Positions 11,460-24,300 of a stretch of DNA of 64,000 bases are shown piece by piece. The DNA is from Angiostrongylus vasorum (lineage: Eukaryota > Nematoda > Chromadorea > Rhabditida > Metastrongylidae), in the NCBI GenBank assembly GCA_018806985.1, contig JADANN010000336.1:1550001-1614000 (forward strand), read 5' to 3'. How positions within the stretch are numbered: position 1 is the first letter of the stretch; the number at the start of each line of letters is the position of its first letter. The translations under genes were made by a program, and so were the position numbers. A model generated the notes under the pieces. That model worked only from the letters and a program-made list of their open reading frames with translations, was not told the origin of the DNA and did no database searches.

Positions 11460-11735
11460 CTGAAGACAGGTGCATATACTGTAGTGATTAGAGGTGCCAT
11501 GCAATACCTACAAGATCGGTCGCTGGTTCGATTCCGCATCTCGGACTCACGAAGCCTTGCACTCGTCCGAGGATAGTAAAATGGTAACAGACTTGTTTTT
11601 GTGAGATAAAAAAAGACACTTTCGGCAAGATACTCCAAATTATTATGCAGGCTAAATACTGCTTAATGAAGTCAAGTGTATGGCGCATCTCTTAGGGTTG
11701 ACGAATGGCGAAAGCATAACCTTTTTATTCCTTCA
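11460..11735 (+). repeat. SINE S1-related copy, old
   Basis: TAGTGATTAGAGGTGCCATGC head with a better B box (GGTTCGATTCC), and an S1-like tail ending GGGTTGACGAATGGCG. Confidence 0.6.
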
Positions 11736-11841
11736 TAACTTAGCGTAGTCGAAAGTTGTGAAGTTATTCTCAAATTTTCAGTTTCCTTTCTTTGTTCAAG
11801 GAAAAAAGAGTTCCCAATATAAAAAACCGGATCGTTTCTCT

Positions 11842-12220
11842 CTCGTGGTTTCATTCGACTGCAATGCGAGCGAACCTGCCAGAAGACGAACATTCGCAGT
11901 CGATTCCAGTTCGATACTGTGGTCCATTGGTCCGTCACTATTAAAATGTAACTGTACTGGACGTCAAGTAATCACTGCTGTACGTTATTGGGAACTAAGA
12001 AAATTCCCAGGGAGTTTGTCGATCACTTGAAGACCGTGAGTTGATGAAATCTGAACATTCTCCAAAAAAAATCCTGTAAAAAATCGATGCCAGAATTAAT
12101 CGTACATAAATCATAACAATAAGCGATGTGGTGATTTGTTTACGTGAATGGTGGGAATGGATGGCCTCTATGTGCCGTCAACACTCGTGGTTTCATTCGA
12201 CTGCAATGCGAGCGAACCTG
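11842..12220 (+). promoter_or_regulatory. 37-base direct repeat upstream of tmie exon 1
   Basis: The 37 bases starting CTCGTGGTTTCATTCGACTG are identical at 11842-11878 and 12184-12220. The second copy ends 41 bases before the ATG. A regulatory role is inference from position only. Confidence 0.4.
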
Positions 12221-12261
12221 TTTGCGCCACATCCGTCGACAATGGTTGAAAGCATTTGGAT

Positions 12262-12343
12262 ATGCTTAGATCTCTAGCATTCGCTGTTCTACTTCTGTTA
12301 TCGTCAACTACTGACTCACAACGAGAACCACTAGAGGAAGATG
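12262..12343 (+). CDS. tmie: tmie-like exon 1: signal peptide
   Basis: Codes residues 1-27, starting at ATG 12262. A basic Arg is followed by an 11-residue Ala/Val/Leu core and a likely cleavage near SSTTDS-QRE, then acidic residues. The donor GTACGT follows one base of codon 28 (phase 1). No TTTCAG trans-splice site is seen close upstream. The ATG is the only one giving a signal peptide in the frame that matches exon 2. Confidence 0.72.
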
Positions 12344-15300
12344 GTACGTCGTATGTGATCATATCTGTATCTTATCGATCAATTCCCCTTCCCTGTAACC
12401 CCAAGACTAACATTCTTTTAATCTCGGCATTGATCCTTAATTCGCTCTTGTCTTGATGAGAAAAGATAAGATTGTTATTACAGTATCTGTCCATTCACAA
12501 TAACTGATGTTTTCGCGGTTTCGGTTTCTTCTTGCCAAAATGTTTTGTGCAGTTTTTATGGCCTATCACTTTGGCAAAGCTTGTGTGTAACAGTATTCAT
12601 ACATACAAGTGTAGTGCTGGAAATGATGATGTATTCTGTACTATTTGTCGTAGCAAGGCTGTTTCTCCCACATTTGCGAAATTCTATGGATCTCTTTATC
12701 ACTTGAGAAGAAAACAAGGTCAAAAGAGGAAACTTAGTGAACAGGCTGGGATAGGCTCTAGAGTCTTCAATGTTTATGTTTATGTTGTTTGTTGTTTAGC
12801 TACTTATGCTTCTTGTTTGAACGACTTATTGGTTTCAAAACTCTCCCGCCAAACCATTTCTGAGAGTTTTTTTGTAGTTGTACGGAATACTTCGTTGTTT
12901 CGCTCTCGCTTAACTTCTCAGATCCTCTTGTTGTTCTTGGGGAATTTTAGTCTACTATTAAGGTGAAAGTTTAAAAGATAAATGGTTCGGCGTGTTCAAT
13001 CCTTTAGGTGTGCGCTATGTATTCGACTCTATTCGTTAAGGTGAATGAATGCATATTTGGCAAATAGAATAACATATGGTGACCTACCGAAGAACCAGAC
13101 CAGTGTTTTCAGTCCCCTAGGCAAGTCCGATGTCGATTTCCCGAGGGAATAGAAATGGTTTGCGCTGGCATGAGATCGAACGAAAGACCACGTATGTATT
13201 GCAGAGCACTTTGACAGCTGAGCTACACACAATTGAGGCTACATAGTCTACTATTACTTCGAAGAAATATGAAAAAACAGCCCCAGTGTAGGCTTTCTTG
13301 TGGCACTACATTGTGTAGTATGCTATGTTCGGGATAAGATAGTAAACTTCTACGAAAACTATACAATCATTTATGCTTTTTCTCAAGCACCTTTACTCTA
13401 TTAATTATCGAGTAACTCGCGCAGGTACCCATAAAAACTTCCATTCTTCCTTCTTTCACACCAGAGCTGCTCAGTGGACCCTGTATTCAAGAGATACGGT
13501 AAGGGTCACAATTTTATGTGTGATCTCTTAAATTACTGTTCATGACGAGAAGGAAACCACGGATAATTTTTTAAGCTCAACCATGGCATAAATTTACTTT
13601 TACCTAGGTCTTCAGATGTAATTATCGGTCAGTCTTCAATACAGCATTAGAGAAGGTCGACCATCTCTGCTAGTAAAACTGTAATTGTGTCCAACTTGAT
13701 TTATGAAGAACGCGTAGACTATAGACCTAGCAGACCCGGGAGACCAGACCTCCAGTTATCTGAATATGCTAACTTGTTGCCAGACATTCCTGATAAGTAG
13801 AAGCGCTGACTTGATAAATCGGTATGCCTGCAAGGTACTGCGCAGACCAAATATCTAAATGGTTTCAGAGGATTTGAAGTCGGAGTTTATTTGAAGCATG
13901 TCGTATTTACGTTAAGCATCTAGCCAATTTGGATTCAGTATGTTCGTCTTCGATTGGTCGGTCGTCTCATCGCAGGTATCAGTGTCGTTATCGATGAATT
14001 TTCCTGGCAAAAGAGTAAACTTCACGCTGATTAAGAAGTGTGGGCGGCAACATATCCTGGAGACAAGGGAGCGGTCTTTAGTGTGAGGAGAATACGCCAA
14101 ATGCTTAAACCACAGCCGATTCTACATGCAAATCTGATCACCTGAGTGAAGGGCAGAAAGGTTATAATACAACGAAACAAATGAAAGAAGTGATGGAGTT
14201 TGCACTTTTTGGAAGCAGAAACCGCCTGGGCGTCTAAGTGTTTAGCTACGACATGAAAACCAAAGACGTGAGCTCTTCTCTATTTACACTAAGCAGTGAA
14301 AAGCTCCCAATTCTTCAAGCCAAAGGGGTACTTGTTATGGCAACATTGGAATCGATTAGTATGGGGGAGACTATAGCAATCTCTGATCGAACAATACCAA
14401 TCAAGAGAAGGATGCAAAAAGTCTGAAATCAACACTGTTGATTGTTAACGCACAAGAACTGATTTTCTGAGGACGTACAAGGACCAAGCCCCGCATTACT
14501 GAACTGGCTATTGTGAAGAGACTCCTCGCCTACTGTGTGTCGATTTCAGAAGTTGAGGAAAACGTGTTCTAAGAAGTGGAGTGTTGATGAAAGTAATAAG
14601 GCTTAAAACCTTATCAGCATGAATATGGTGCTGATGTTCTGCAAAGAATAACAGTAACTAAGGCTTTTTTTAAACTCTGGTGTTAGAAATATTAAGAACT
14701 GCATTCAGACAATTAGTTGAATGGTCATTAACACCATGTTTCGACAAGCTATTTCCTTTTTAAGCCCGTAGGACGTTTTCTTTCTAAATCCAAAGAGGTC
14801 CCACAGATATTCAATTGTTCGGTTATTTTGAACCAAGCAAACATTTTCTTCTGTAAGCAGAAAGGGCGCGCGTGAGGCAGTGGTCGGAGGCGCCTTGCAA
14901 CACTCACTTGGAATCGATCCTCGCGCACATGGCCCACCAAGCCTTTCATCCCTCCGGGGTCGGCAAATTGCTACCAGATTTGTCTGGGAGGATAGCAGCA
15001 CTGGTTCGATAGATTGCTATGCATTCAATCACCTCCAAACGATGCTTAATGAAGTCGAATTCATGGCGCATCCCTCAGGGGATTGATCAACGCCGAGAAC
15101 TTTATCATTTATACTTTTAACCAGTAAAAGATAATCTTAAATGTTAACTTATCAGTATGATGTTCAAGGGGGAGTAACAATAGCTTCCTGACGAAAGTTT
15201 CAGTTCATTATGGCTTAATGCGCCAAATTTTGACTTTAGGTCTCCTTAAATTCATTGGATTCATAGGCTTGGGATCCACTTTTAGATGAAGAAACGGTGA

Positions 15301-18300
15301 ATGAGAAAGAGGACGACGCAGATGATGTTGATGAGCATTACGAAAAGGAACTTCTAGTAATTGCAAATAGATTTCCTGAGGAACTTAATTTTTTCTGCAA
15401 TCCAAGGTAAGTACGTCACGACTCTATGGTTTTTTCTTAAATTAATCAGTTAATCAGAACAGAACCTATCAGCGCAACTCTCTTGCCTTTAATCTCTCTC
15501 GTCATCGAGATGATTCGTGTTTCCATTGCTAGTGTCTCTGTCCATTTTTGCGGAGCAGAGCTACTCATTTACTACCCGACTTATGCGCCGTTCTATCCTT
15601 TGCCACGCTTCTTTAACCTCATTGAGCATCGTCTATGTTCCGTTGTTACTCTTTGAAAAGATGACAATGTCGTCAACAAAATAAGTGCTTGACAGGAAGT
15701 TGTCATCAAGCACATGTCGCTCTCCTCCCTATCAGGTGATTTCGTAATTCACTACGTTGTGGCACTAAACATCGTTGGCAAGATGTTGTCTCTTGATAGT
15801 CCCTTTTTCTAAGAAAAAAGATCCACAGAATCATACATTTCAAATGAAACCATTTGGTAGTACTGTTTTTTAACCATGGCCTACCAGATGGTTGGTACTA
15901 CCATGGGTGTTGGATATACCCACGGGCGACTTGTCAGTCTTTTCGAATGTAAACACCCGACTTAATAAATACGACATCAAACCACTCCCGATCTACTACC
16001 TAGTTGTTTCTCGGTGGCCTTGTGGTCAAACGGATACGTGCGATTCAAATTTCCCACAAGGAAGCATCTCGCTACGTGAAAATTTGTGCATAGATTTACA
16101 TTCAGATCTTTGGGTAATAGAACATCTTCCTAGAAAGAGGGCATACACTAGTAGTTCCATCGACCTTATTCAACTTGATAGATTCCATTTTCCTAAAACA
16201 AAACGTCTGTGAAGATGGAGAAGTGAGGAAATCACTGGTTGAGAGGGGAAATTAGTCTTTCTAAGAAAATTAAAAACAGATGACTTTTAGGAATGAACTG
16301 ATGCGTGATCGGATTTGTTACGGACAACTCGATGCGTATGCGCTAGCTTGTGCCGATGACACGCCTCCACTACATCTCGTACCATTTTGCTTCGCATTTA
16401 AGGTATTACGGTATTTCACTTCTATCAGATATATTTACATCACTAAATATTGATGTTATTAGTGGTCTGGAGAAATCTTCTTGATTTATTTCATCATTGG
16501 CTGTTCGTCATAAATCTGTTTACATGAAAAATACAATGCAAGTCGTGTACTACAGTACATCTCTCCCTCATGACAGAAGTAACGCAGAGTGTACTCTGTA
16601 CGTCTGTGCCAACGTGGGAATTCACAGCATTCGTCGTCTTTCCTCATCGATCGTTTTACAGCTATACTATGAAACCACTATGACGTTGAGATATCTACAA
16701 AACTTGTACCGCAGGGTAGATCGAACCCGAAACTACCCTTTCCGGGTGGGTGCTCACTTGTTACCCACTCCATTACGTAGGCCATTGCTTTGCCGTGCTC
16801 TCAGCTAGCTTTCTAACTGACGGTTCCATCACCAATCACCCATAATCGGGAATGATCTGGAGAGTATAAATCGGCATTGAACTCAGTTAAGCTTAAGCTG
16901 TAGTCCAAATCACACAGTGTTAACTTTTTATCCACTGCTTATTATTATTTTTCGCGGTAGGGTATGATGCTAAATACAACCACAATAATGCAGATGACTT
17001 TTGTAAAAACATGGACCCCAGTCGAAATCGAACCCGCGGACACTCCTCTTTCTGGGGACTCAAGTTTTACCCATTGCACCACGGAGGCCTTTGTTACACC
17101 TTTCCCTCAGCTAGTTTTCTACCAAACGGTGCCATACTAAATAAATTTTTGTTTTCTCCACCAGTGTTCTAGCCCACACTCCAAACATGTCGAAGCATCG
17201 ATAGTAAAGAGCGAGGTCGTCTTGATCGTAGAATTCTTTGATTAACGCACTCCATTCACTCTTGTTGTAATTGCAACGAATGTTGAAAAAATCTCAAAAT
17301 TCAGGCTATACGGCGTAACTCGTAACAGTGGTATTATAAGTAAACGAACCCCTTCAAAGTAGTTTTCTGAGGGCTTGTTTAATTTCAGAGATGATTGCAA
17401 GTCTACTCACGTTGAATGTCTTTGTTTCTCTCCCTTCCATTTTTTTTCACTATGTTGATATTTCTACCGATATTACTCGTTGCATGTCTTCTTATTTTCT
17501 CAAAAGTCTTCTACACTATTGATTACTGCTTTGAAGTCACATTCGAAGTTTCCCAAGCTTATACAGAATTTATGAAGAGGGGGCGGCGGTGTTCATATGT
17601 CGTTTAATACACCCGATATCAACATTCATGAATACATCCTCATAAATACAGAACGTATGTGCCAAGTCGGCGCAGCAGAACCAGGGAGTCCATCTCCTGG
17701 ATCCACCTGCGTCTTAGGGAAGCAAAGGCCGTTTTTCGTCCACGATCAAACCCTTATCCGCCACTTGAGGACGCGCCATGTCACCTCGCGCCTAACCGGC
17801 ATAAGATCCATCTATGAGGGAGATCGGTGCGAGTCGTATAGATCTGTGTATAATCTATTCAGCAAGTGGATAGTCATGAAAGAAACTAATTAACACACAC
17901 TAAAATGCTCAGATCTTGCGAAACTTGGACCGCAAGCCAGATTCAAACCTGCGATTACTCTTACCTGGGGCTCATCTGTTACCCACTGCACCACTGAGTG
18001 CTTGCTTTGCCGTTCTCTCAGCCATTTTCCTGCCCTAGCGGTGCCATCAGTAGTCACTCGTCAACAAGAATGGTCTGGTGAGCACAAATCGGCTTTGAAC
18101 CAAGTGACACAGTGCAGAGGGTAACACGTGAGCCCTGGGGAAAGGGTAATCGCAAGTTGGAATCCGGCTTGTGGTCCAAGTTTTGCAATTATCTCAGCAT
18201 CATAGTAGTTGTATTTCATATCATACCTTGTCGTTAATTGCAATTAGCGTGTAGTCAGATGAATACTTGAATATGCCGAAATTAACATACGTATAGAAAA

Positions 18301-21300
18301 AAAGGGAAATGCAAGCCACTAAAAACCGCTGTTCCTATTTGCGGACGATCGAGATCGCGTACACCTTGTTCTATCAGTGCCTAATAAACGATTTTAACAC
18401 AGAGAATGCCGAGCCATGGGTAAAACTACGAATCTCTGGTGCGCTTCGAACCCGCGATTACTTTTCTTGGGAACTCACTCGTTATCCAGTGTACCGGCCG
18501 AAACCCTTGTTTTGCCTTTCTCCAAACCAGTTATTTGTTTTGATTGTTGGTAACAATGTTAGAGTGAAGAAAACTAATTAGGGGAAAAGCAAAACAAGAG
18601 CAATGCTTGATGCAGTGCATAACCCATGTGCTCCCTGAAAGGGTATTCGCGAGTTCAAAGCGAATCTGAAGTTCCAAGTTTTCCTCATGTTTCAGCATCC
18701 GTGTGATTGTATTCCACAGAATGTTTTGCCATCAAAAAAAGAATGGTCAGTAAATAGAGTTAAAACATTGTGGTTTCAGCATCAGTGCTCAATGGTTACC
18801 TATCCGTCCGATGACTGGTGTGTACGGGAATTCAATCGTTACAAAAACTACTGCACGAGAACACGAAGGAGTAAGTGCAAATCGTGCGACTACGATCTCT
18901 CCTGCTACTGTGAGCCGTACCAATGCGTCTGGAGAAGGTAAGAGAGCATCTCCCATCGCATTTCTGCTGATGGATCATCATAGGCATTTCTTGGTGCATG
19001 TATGGGAGTTTATTGAGATTTTGCCAAACACGGATTAAATGGTTTGCTAAAAATTGTTTCATTTTCATGTGATTCATCTTTCTTTATTAAAAGGTTAGCA
19101 CGACTCTGTGCTTATGTCTTAATCTGTACCTTTTCTCACTTTTGAAAGCTATAAAACTTCCGTCGTATGGACGCGTGTGGAGTAGTGGTCGGAGGCGCCT
19201 TGCAACACTCACTTGGAATCGATCCCCGCGCCCATGCCACCCACCAAGCCATCATCCCTTCGGCGTCGGCAAATTGGTACCAGACTTGTCTGGGAAAATA
19301 GCAGCACTGTCTCGATACATTGGTAGGCCACCGCCGGTCATTGTAAAGGCCAGATATGCATTCAATCACTTCCAAACGATGCTTAATGAAGTTGAATGCA
19401 TGGAGCATTACTCAGGGATTGATCAACGCCGAGAGCTTTTTTTTACTTTTACAAAACTTACTTTGGCTGCATGGAGCGAAACTAACCCACATATAGACAA
19501 CGTACGAATTTGCATGTAAGTACTTAGTGTTAGAACTCCAAATTACTGTGTGCTGATGATTCAACAATAGTCCATTCTGCTTCAGTTTGCATTTCATTAC
19601 TAAATGTGCAAAAAAAAATGAACTGAACTATGAAGAAAGCAAAACACAACGGTAATAGGTTTGTAGAAAATGAAAGCCAGCATTCTTTCGCTCCAAACCA
19701 GCGAAATTTAATATCTTATGTGGCCAGCCACAGGTGTACAATTTTTTCGATAAAACGATGGAATGGTAAAGCTCACGGGGTTTATCAATCCCGGAGGGAT
19801 ATGCCATGCATTCCACCTCATCACGGATCGGTACAGGTGATTGAATGCATACGTGGGCTAGATAATGGCTTGCGGCGGCTTAGCGAGGTATCGAACCAGT
19901 GCTGCTATCCTTTCAGACAAGTCTGGTACCAGTTTTCCGATCCCAGAGGTATAGAGGCTTTGGTGAGCCTGAGTGGGGCTCCTAACCACTGCTCTTCACG
20001 CATACCGGCTTTTTTCGATAACCGCACACAATTGCTCGACAACTAGAGCCTAGACAACTAGAGTCTGACATTTTTTTCTAGGGTATTATTTTCACTCCAA
20101 ATACGTTTAGTACTCGTTTAGGAAGTTAATGCATCAAACACTTTTTAAACAATGGTACGCACGTAGTATAATCATCGGAAATAAAATTCGCATATACTAC
20201 CACATCTTTCTGGACGAGATTTTGGGTTATTCAATCTCTTCGCCTCCAGAATAGGAGCCTGGGTAAAAAAAATCCCTATGGGCAATCGATAATTCATCTC
20301 GGAAGAATAGCAAGGATGGAACATTGTCTTCTCCAATATCTTTAGGTTCCAGTGGTTTCCTTTTCTATTAAAAAAAGTCCACTATAAGCCAAGACATATT
20401 TGTTGGAGATTGAAGGCTGAATAAATTACAAGCACGCATGAGTCATATATGGCTCACGGGGTTTTCAATATGAACATGGCGACGAGCCATCTTGATTTTT
20501 CTTGTGTGAACAGCTTTTCTGGAGGATTTTCACTCCACTTCATAAAATGATACAGATACACTCATCATTGTACCGCGTTAGAAAATCACTTCTGATATTT
20601 TGAAGGTAAACTATTTATATCGCTTTCATCCCTTTAATGCATTCTTCTATAAAACACATTCGTTTTCTATCTCATCATTGCTTTTTACCATCTCTATCTC
20701 TTGTAATCCAAGCCGATTGCTCAAGAATGTTTTTCATTCAAGATTTGGTTACAATACTGCCGTATGGTGCCAACGGTATGAACTCTTCTGTGACGAAAAG
20801 GAACGACGACGTAAAGCCACCGAGCTGGTCACGTTAATGGAGGCAGCGGTTAAAATTCATTACAAGTGTGAACAGTTTGTACAAAATCGTTCTTTAGACA
20901 CTTGTTTACGTGTTTATCACCTATTTATTTACTAAATTGCTTATTCGGATACAGTCATATTTATACGTCGAGTTTCCTTCATGTGTCACAATATGCTGTG
21001 CTAAAAAGTCGCGAATGGCTTACATAGGGTCTCTAAGGCTTCAAAAAGAGGAACTTAACACTAGCAAGAATTTTTCCGTTTTCTTTTGTACTCCTCTAAA
21101 AAGTAAGCCGTTACACTTCTACATGATGATTGTCACAGATGCATGCACTTGTTCAATCTTCCCAAAGTTATTTGCGATCCATTTCGACGGCAATTCGACT
21201 ACAATCGTTGTACCAAGGTAAATATTAACTGAATATGACGAGGTACTCCAAATCTTTCGTGCTACTCGTTTTAGTATGATTTTCCTTCCTTTTTTCCATT

Positions 21301-24300
21301 TATTTATCTAACCACTAATTCCCCTCTGTGGTTTGCCTCTTCATCGCAACTATTGGGTGTTCTTCGGTGTGGTCATGTCCAACCTGGTTTCTCGGCTTCC
21401 TCGGCAGAGTCTCCCAAATTGAGAGGAAGTCGAACATCTTTAACCGAAAGCCCACCTGAGTGTGGACCAGTTCAAAAAACCATTGCAGTTCTGGCAAGAA
21501 TATGATGACCTGTGGGCAGGTACTGTGGAAAAAAACCTTGGCCTAACTATTGCCCAGCTAATAATTTAAACAATGAATGCAAATCTTGTTGTAACATCGC
21601 GAAGGTTAAACATTCAACTGTAAACAGTGAAGTAAATGCTTAGGTATTTCGGTCGTTAACAGAGAACTTCACAAAAAAAAAACGTGAAAAGCTTTCTTCT
21701 GTTTCTCTGTTCAAAGTCGATTTCTCTGAATGAACTCTCAAACTACGAAGTAACCATTAATCCATTGAGCGACTGGTATTATGCTCTTTTAATTGACTCC
21801 CTCTATCGACTTATGTCTTTCCCTGATTCTTGTCTTTATCTGTTCTTCATTTATTCGCACTTCCTTTCTCCCTCGCCCTCTCTCTCTTTGCCTGTTTCTC
21901 TATGACTCTCGTTCTTTCTCCTGCCTGTGTTCTTTCCACGTTCTCTCCACTTCCTTTCTTTTACCTTTTCCTTCCATCTTCTTTTCTTCGTGCTCCTGCT
22001 TCTCCTTTTTCCCTCCCCGTTCACCTTCGTGAGGACTATACTCATTATCCAGTTCCTTCTCGTTGCATGTTCATGTTCATGTTCTCGTTCATCTTCTCTA
22101 ACCATCTTTGGTATATATCCACACTTTCGCAATAGTCTCAATTGTTTCTCTTTACCACTTTCTAATGGACGAAGGAAAAGGTTTCTTTCCTCCGGTGAAC
22201 TCAATGAAAAGCTAAGTATTGTGTTGATTAAGAAACAATGGCAGGTTTTGAACGGCAACTTTCAGAAGCAAAAACACGGCTCAAAAAACAATTTCACTGC
22301 TCAGAACCATTACAGTCCTTGTATTTCTCCAACAAGAAGGAAGTCACTTTGTTCCCTAGGATTCCAAAGTTCTGAGAGTAAAAAACTCTTTAGAGGATTT
22401 TCATCAGCATGACAACTCATTTAAAGTTCGTTTTTGGATGTTTCGAAGTGAAGGAAGTGGTGTCGACCGATGAGAGCTTCAATGAGGGATTCCTAGCAGA
22501 GTTTATCTTCCCAATTTTCCAGCTTCTTAGCGTAGGGTATACAGTGACCAATCGACCGCTTGGGTAAATTCGCTGAAATTCCCGACGAATTTCATCAGTT
22601 TCTTGCAGACTACTCTTATGTAGTAATCGTTTCTCCAGGACTGAGAAAGTTTTGGTGGATGGAGCTGCATAGCATTCCTTTGTTATCATACTTTCTCCAA
22701 CTTTCTTCAAATTCGGACTTCGAATGTGTTTAGAAACTTTATAAGAGCTCATCCACTATTGTGGACATCGTTGGTTATCGCATATATTCGACTTTCCACC
22801 GTACACCACAATTCGGTCAAAATGAGTTGTTTTTGTTAAGCAAAAGAAGCACTGCGGCGACCTCTTCATTGTCTTAAATACCAGGAACGATTGTTGATCC
22901 ACTAACTCCGAATCCTTTAAACTCTCGGGTAGTTTTTAGGCGATCAACAATGTTCATTTATCGCTCCGCGTGGTCATCATCAAGTGCTGATAGCTGCCTA
23001 TGAACATCTTCGTCATTGAGGCCCACATCTCCGTCACATAAATTGTCGTAGCATTTATGAAAGAGGCGCGCGTGTGAAGCAGTGGTAGGAGGCGTCGTGG
23101 GACACATGGGATCGATCCCCGCGCCCATGGCTCACCAAGCCTTCCTTCGCTCCGGAGTCGGTAAATTGGTACCAGACTTGTCTGGGTGGATACTAACACT
23201 GGCTCGATACATCGATAGGCCACGGCGAGTCATTGTAAAAGCCAGATAAGCATTCAGTCACCTCCAACGATGCTTAATGAAGTCTTATGCATGGCGCATC
23301 CCTCATGGATTGATCAACGCCGAGAGCTCTATCCTTCTTTTGGCATCCATTAATTGTGCGTTCAAAGCCGCTTTCTTGACCTTATGCTTTGACGGCGTTT
23401 CAAAATGCTTCACAACTGCGCGCTCACATTTTAACTCATTGAGTAAGGGCTTGAAATGTTAGAGACATCGTTTCAACCTTGTTAAAGCCAACATTGCAAG
23501 TTAAATATTGAAGAAAATATTGCACGAAATAGTTCGGAAACAAAAAGGAATGGAGCGAATTTAACCCAACATTGGAAGCTACGATTATTTTTTTACACAA
23601 TAGCTTCCTACAACTGATAACGGCGGAATCAACCATTATTTTTTTCAAATATTCTCGTGGAGGCATGCACTGAAGTGAACAGATGCCGTCGCGATTGTGT
23701 TAATACAACTTCACCTATCCTGTTCGGCTTACTAATCGGGTAAGTCGAGTGCGCACCAGAACTGCCCAATCCTCTCTACCCGATAGAGCGAAGCGAACAG
23801 AATCACGATTTTTCTTTAAGGTGGTTTATTACCACTATTTTTAACAAAAAACAGTTAGCTTGCCTAGTTCTGTCCATAGGGTTATACTTAACGGGCTTTC
23901 GCATATAGTCGAATTCATCAACTTGCCAGGGATGGCAGATGAACTTATGCCGCACATTGCCATCCCAGAGATAGAAAGCACGAGGAGTAACATTAAGCAT
24001 GCATGAAAAATTGAAGATAATAAAAGGACTCTTCGAATTCAGATTCCTCTAAAGGAAATAGTCGAAACTCAAGCTTATTTATCATTAGAACCATGTTTCA
24101 TAGGAAGCAACACAAGTCAGGCAGGATTTGTAGTGTATGGAAAGCCTTTTATTTGTTTCTTTAGCGAATATGGAATTTATGGGAAAAGAAAGTACATTGT
24201 AATTGCTGTTGGTGGTCCATCTTTTATTCCATTTATTTCTTCCAGTGAAATGACAATAATCAGGAAGCGTTAGCTCTAAACCCAGTAGAACATAAGGCTT

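Larger units (their letters stand above)
12345..15285. other. tmie intron 1
   Basis: Holds two SINE copies (12975-13240, 14866-15110). An open + frame at 12532-12966 is T-rich with no domain and is not supported. The rest is unassigned. Confidence 0.4.
15410..20740. other. tmie intron 2
   Basis: Holds S2 clusters (16.7-17.15 and 17.9-18.8 kb), repeat R4 and two SINE S1 copies. ORFs at 15892-16212 and 16497-16808 have no supporting features. Confidence 0.45.

Noticed and set aside
12532..12966. 144-codon ORF on the + strand in tmie intron 1
   Set aside because: T-rich composition and no domain; it does not fit the phases of exons 1 and 2.
22239..22376. Short ORF starting [12 protein letters not shown] that looks like a gag or exon start
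   Set aside because: Only 45 codons, no donor in a useful phase, no neighbouring coding block.
22417..22752. 111-codon ORF on the - strand
   Set aside because: No splice context, no domain, and no repeat elsewhere in the window; not enough to call a gene.
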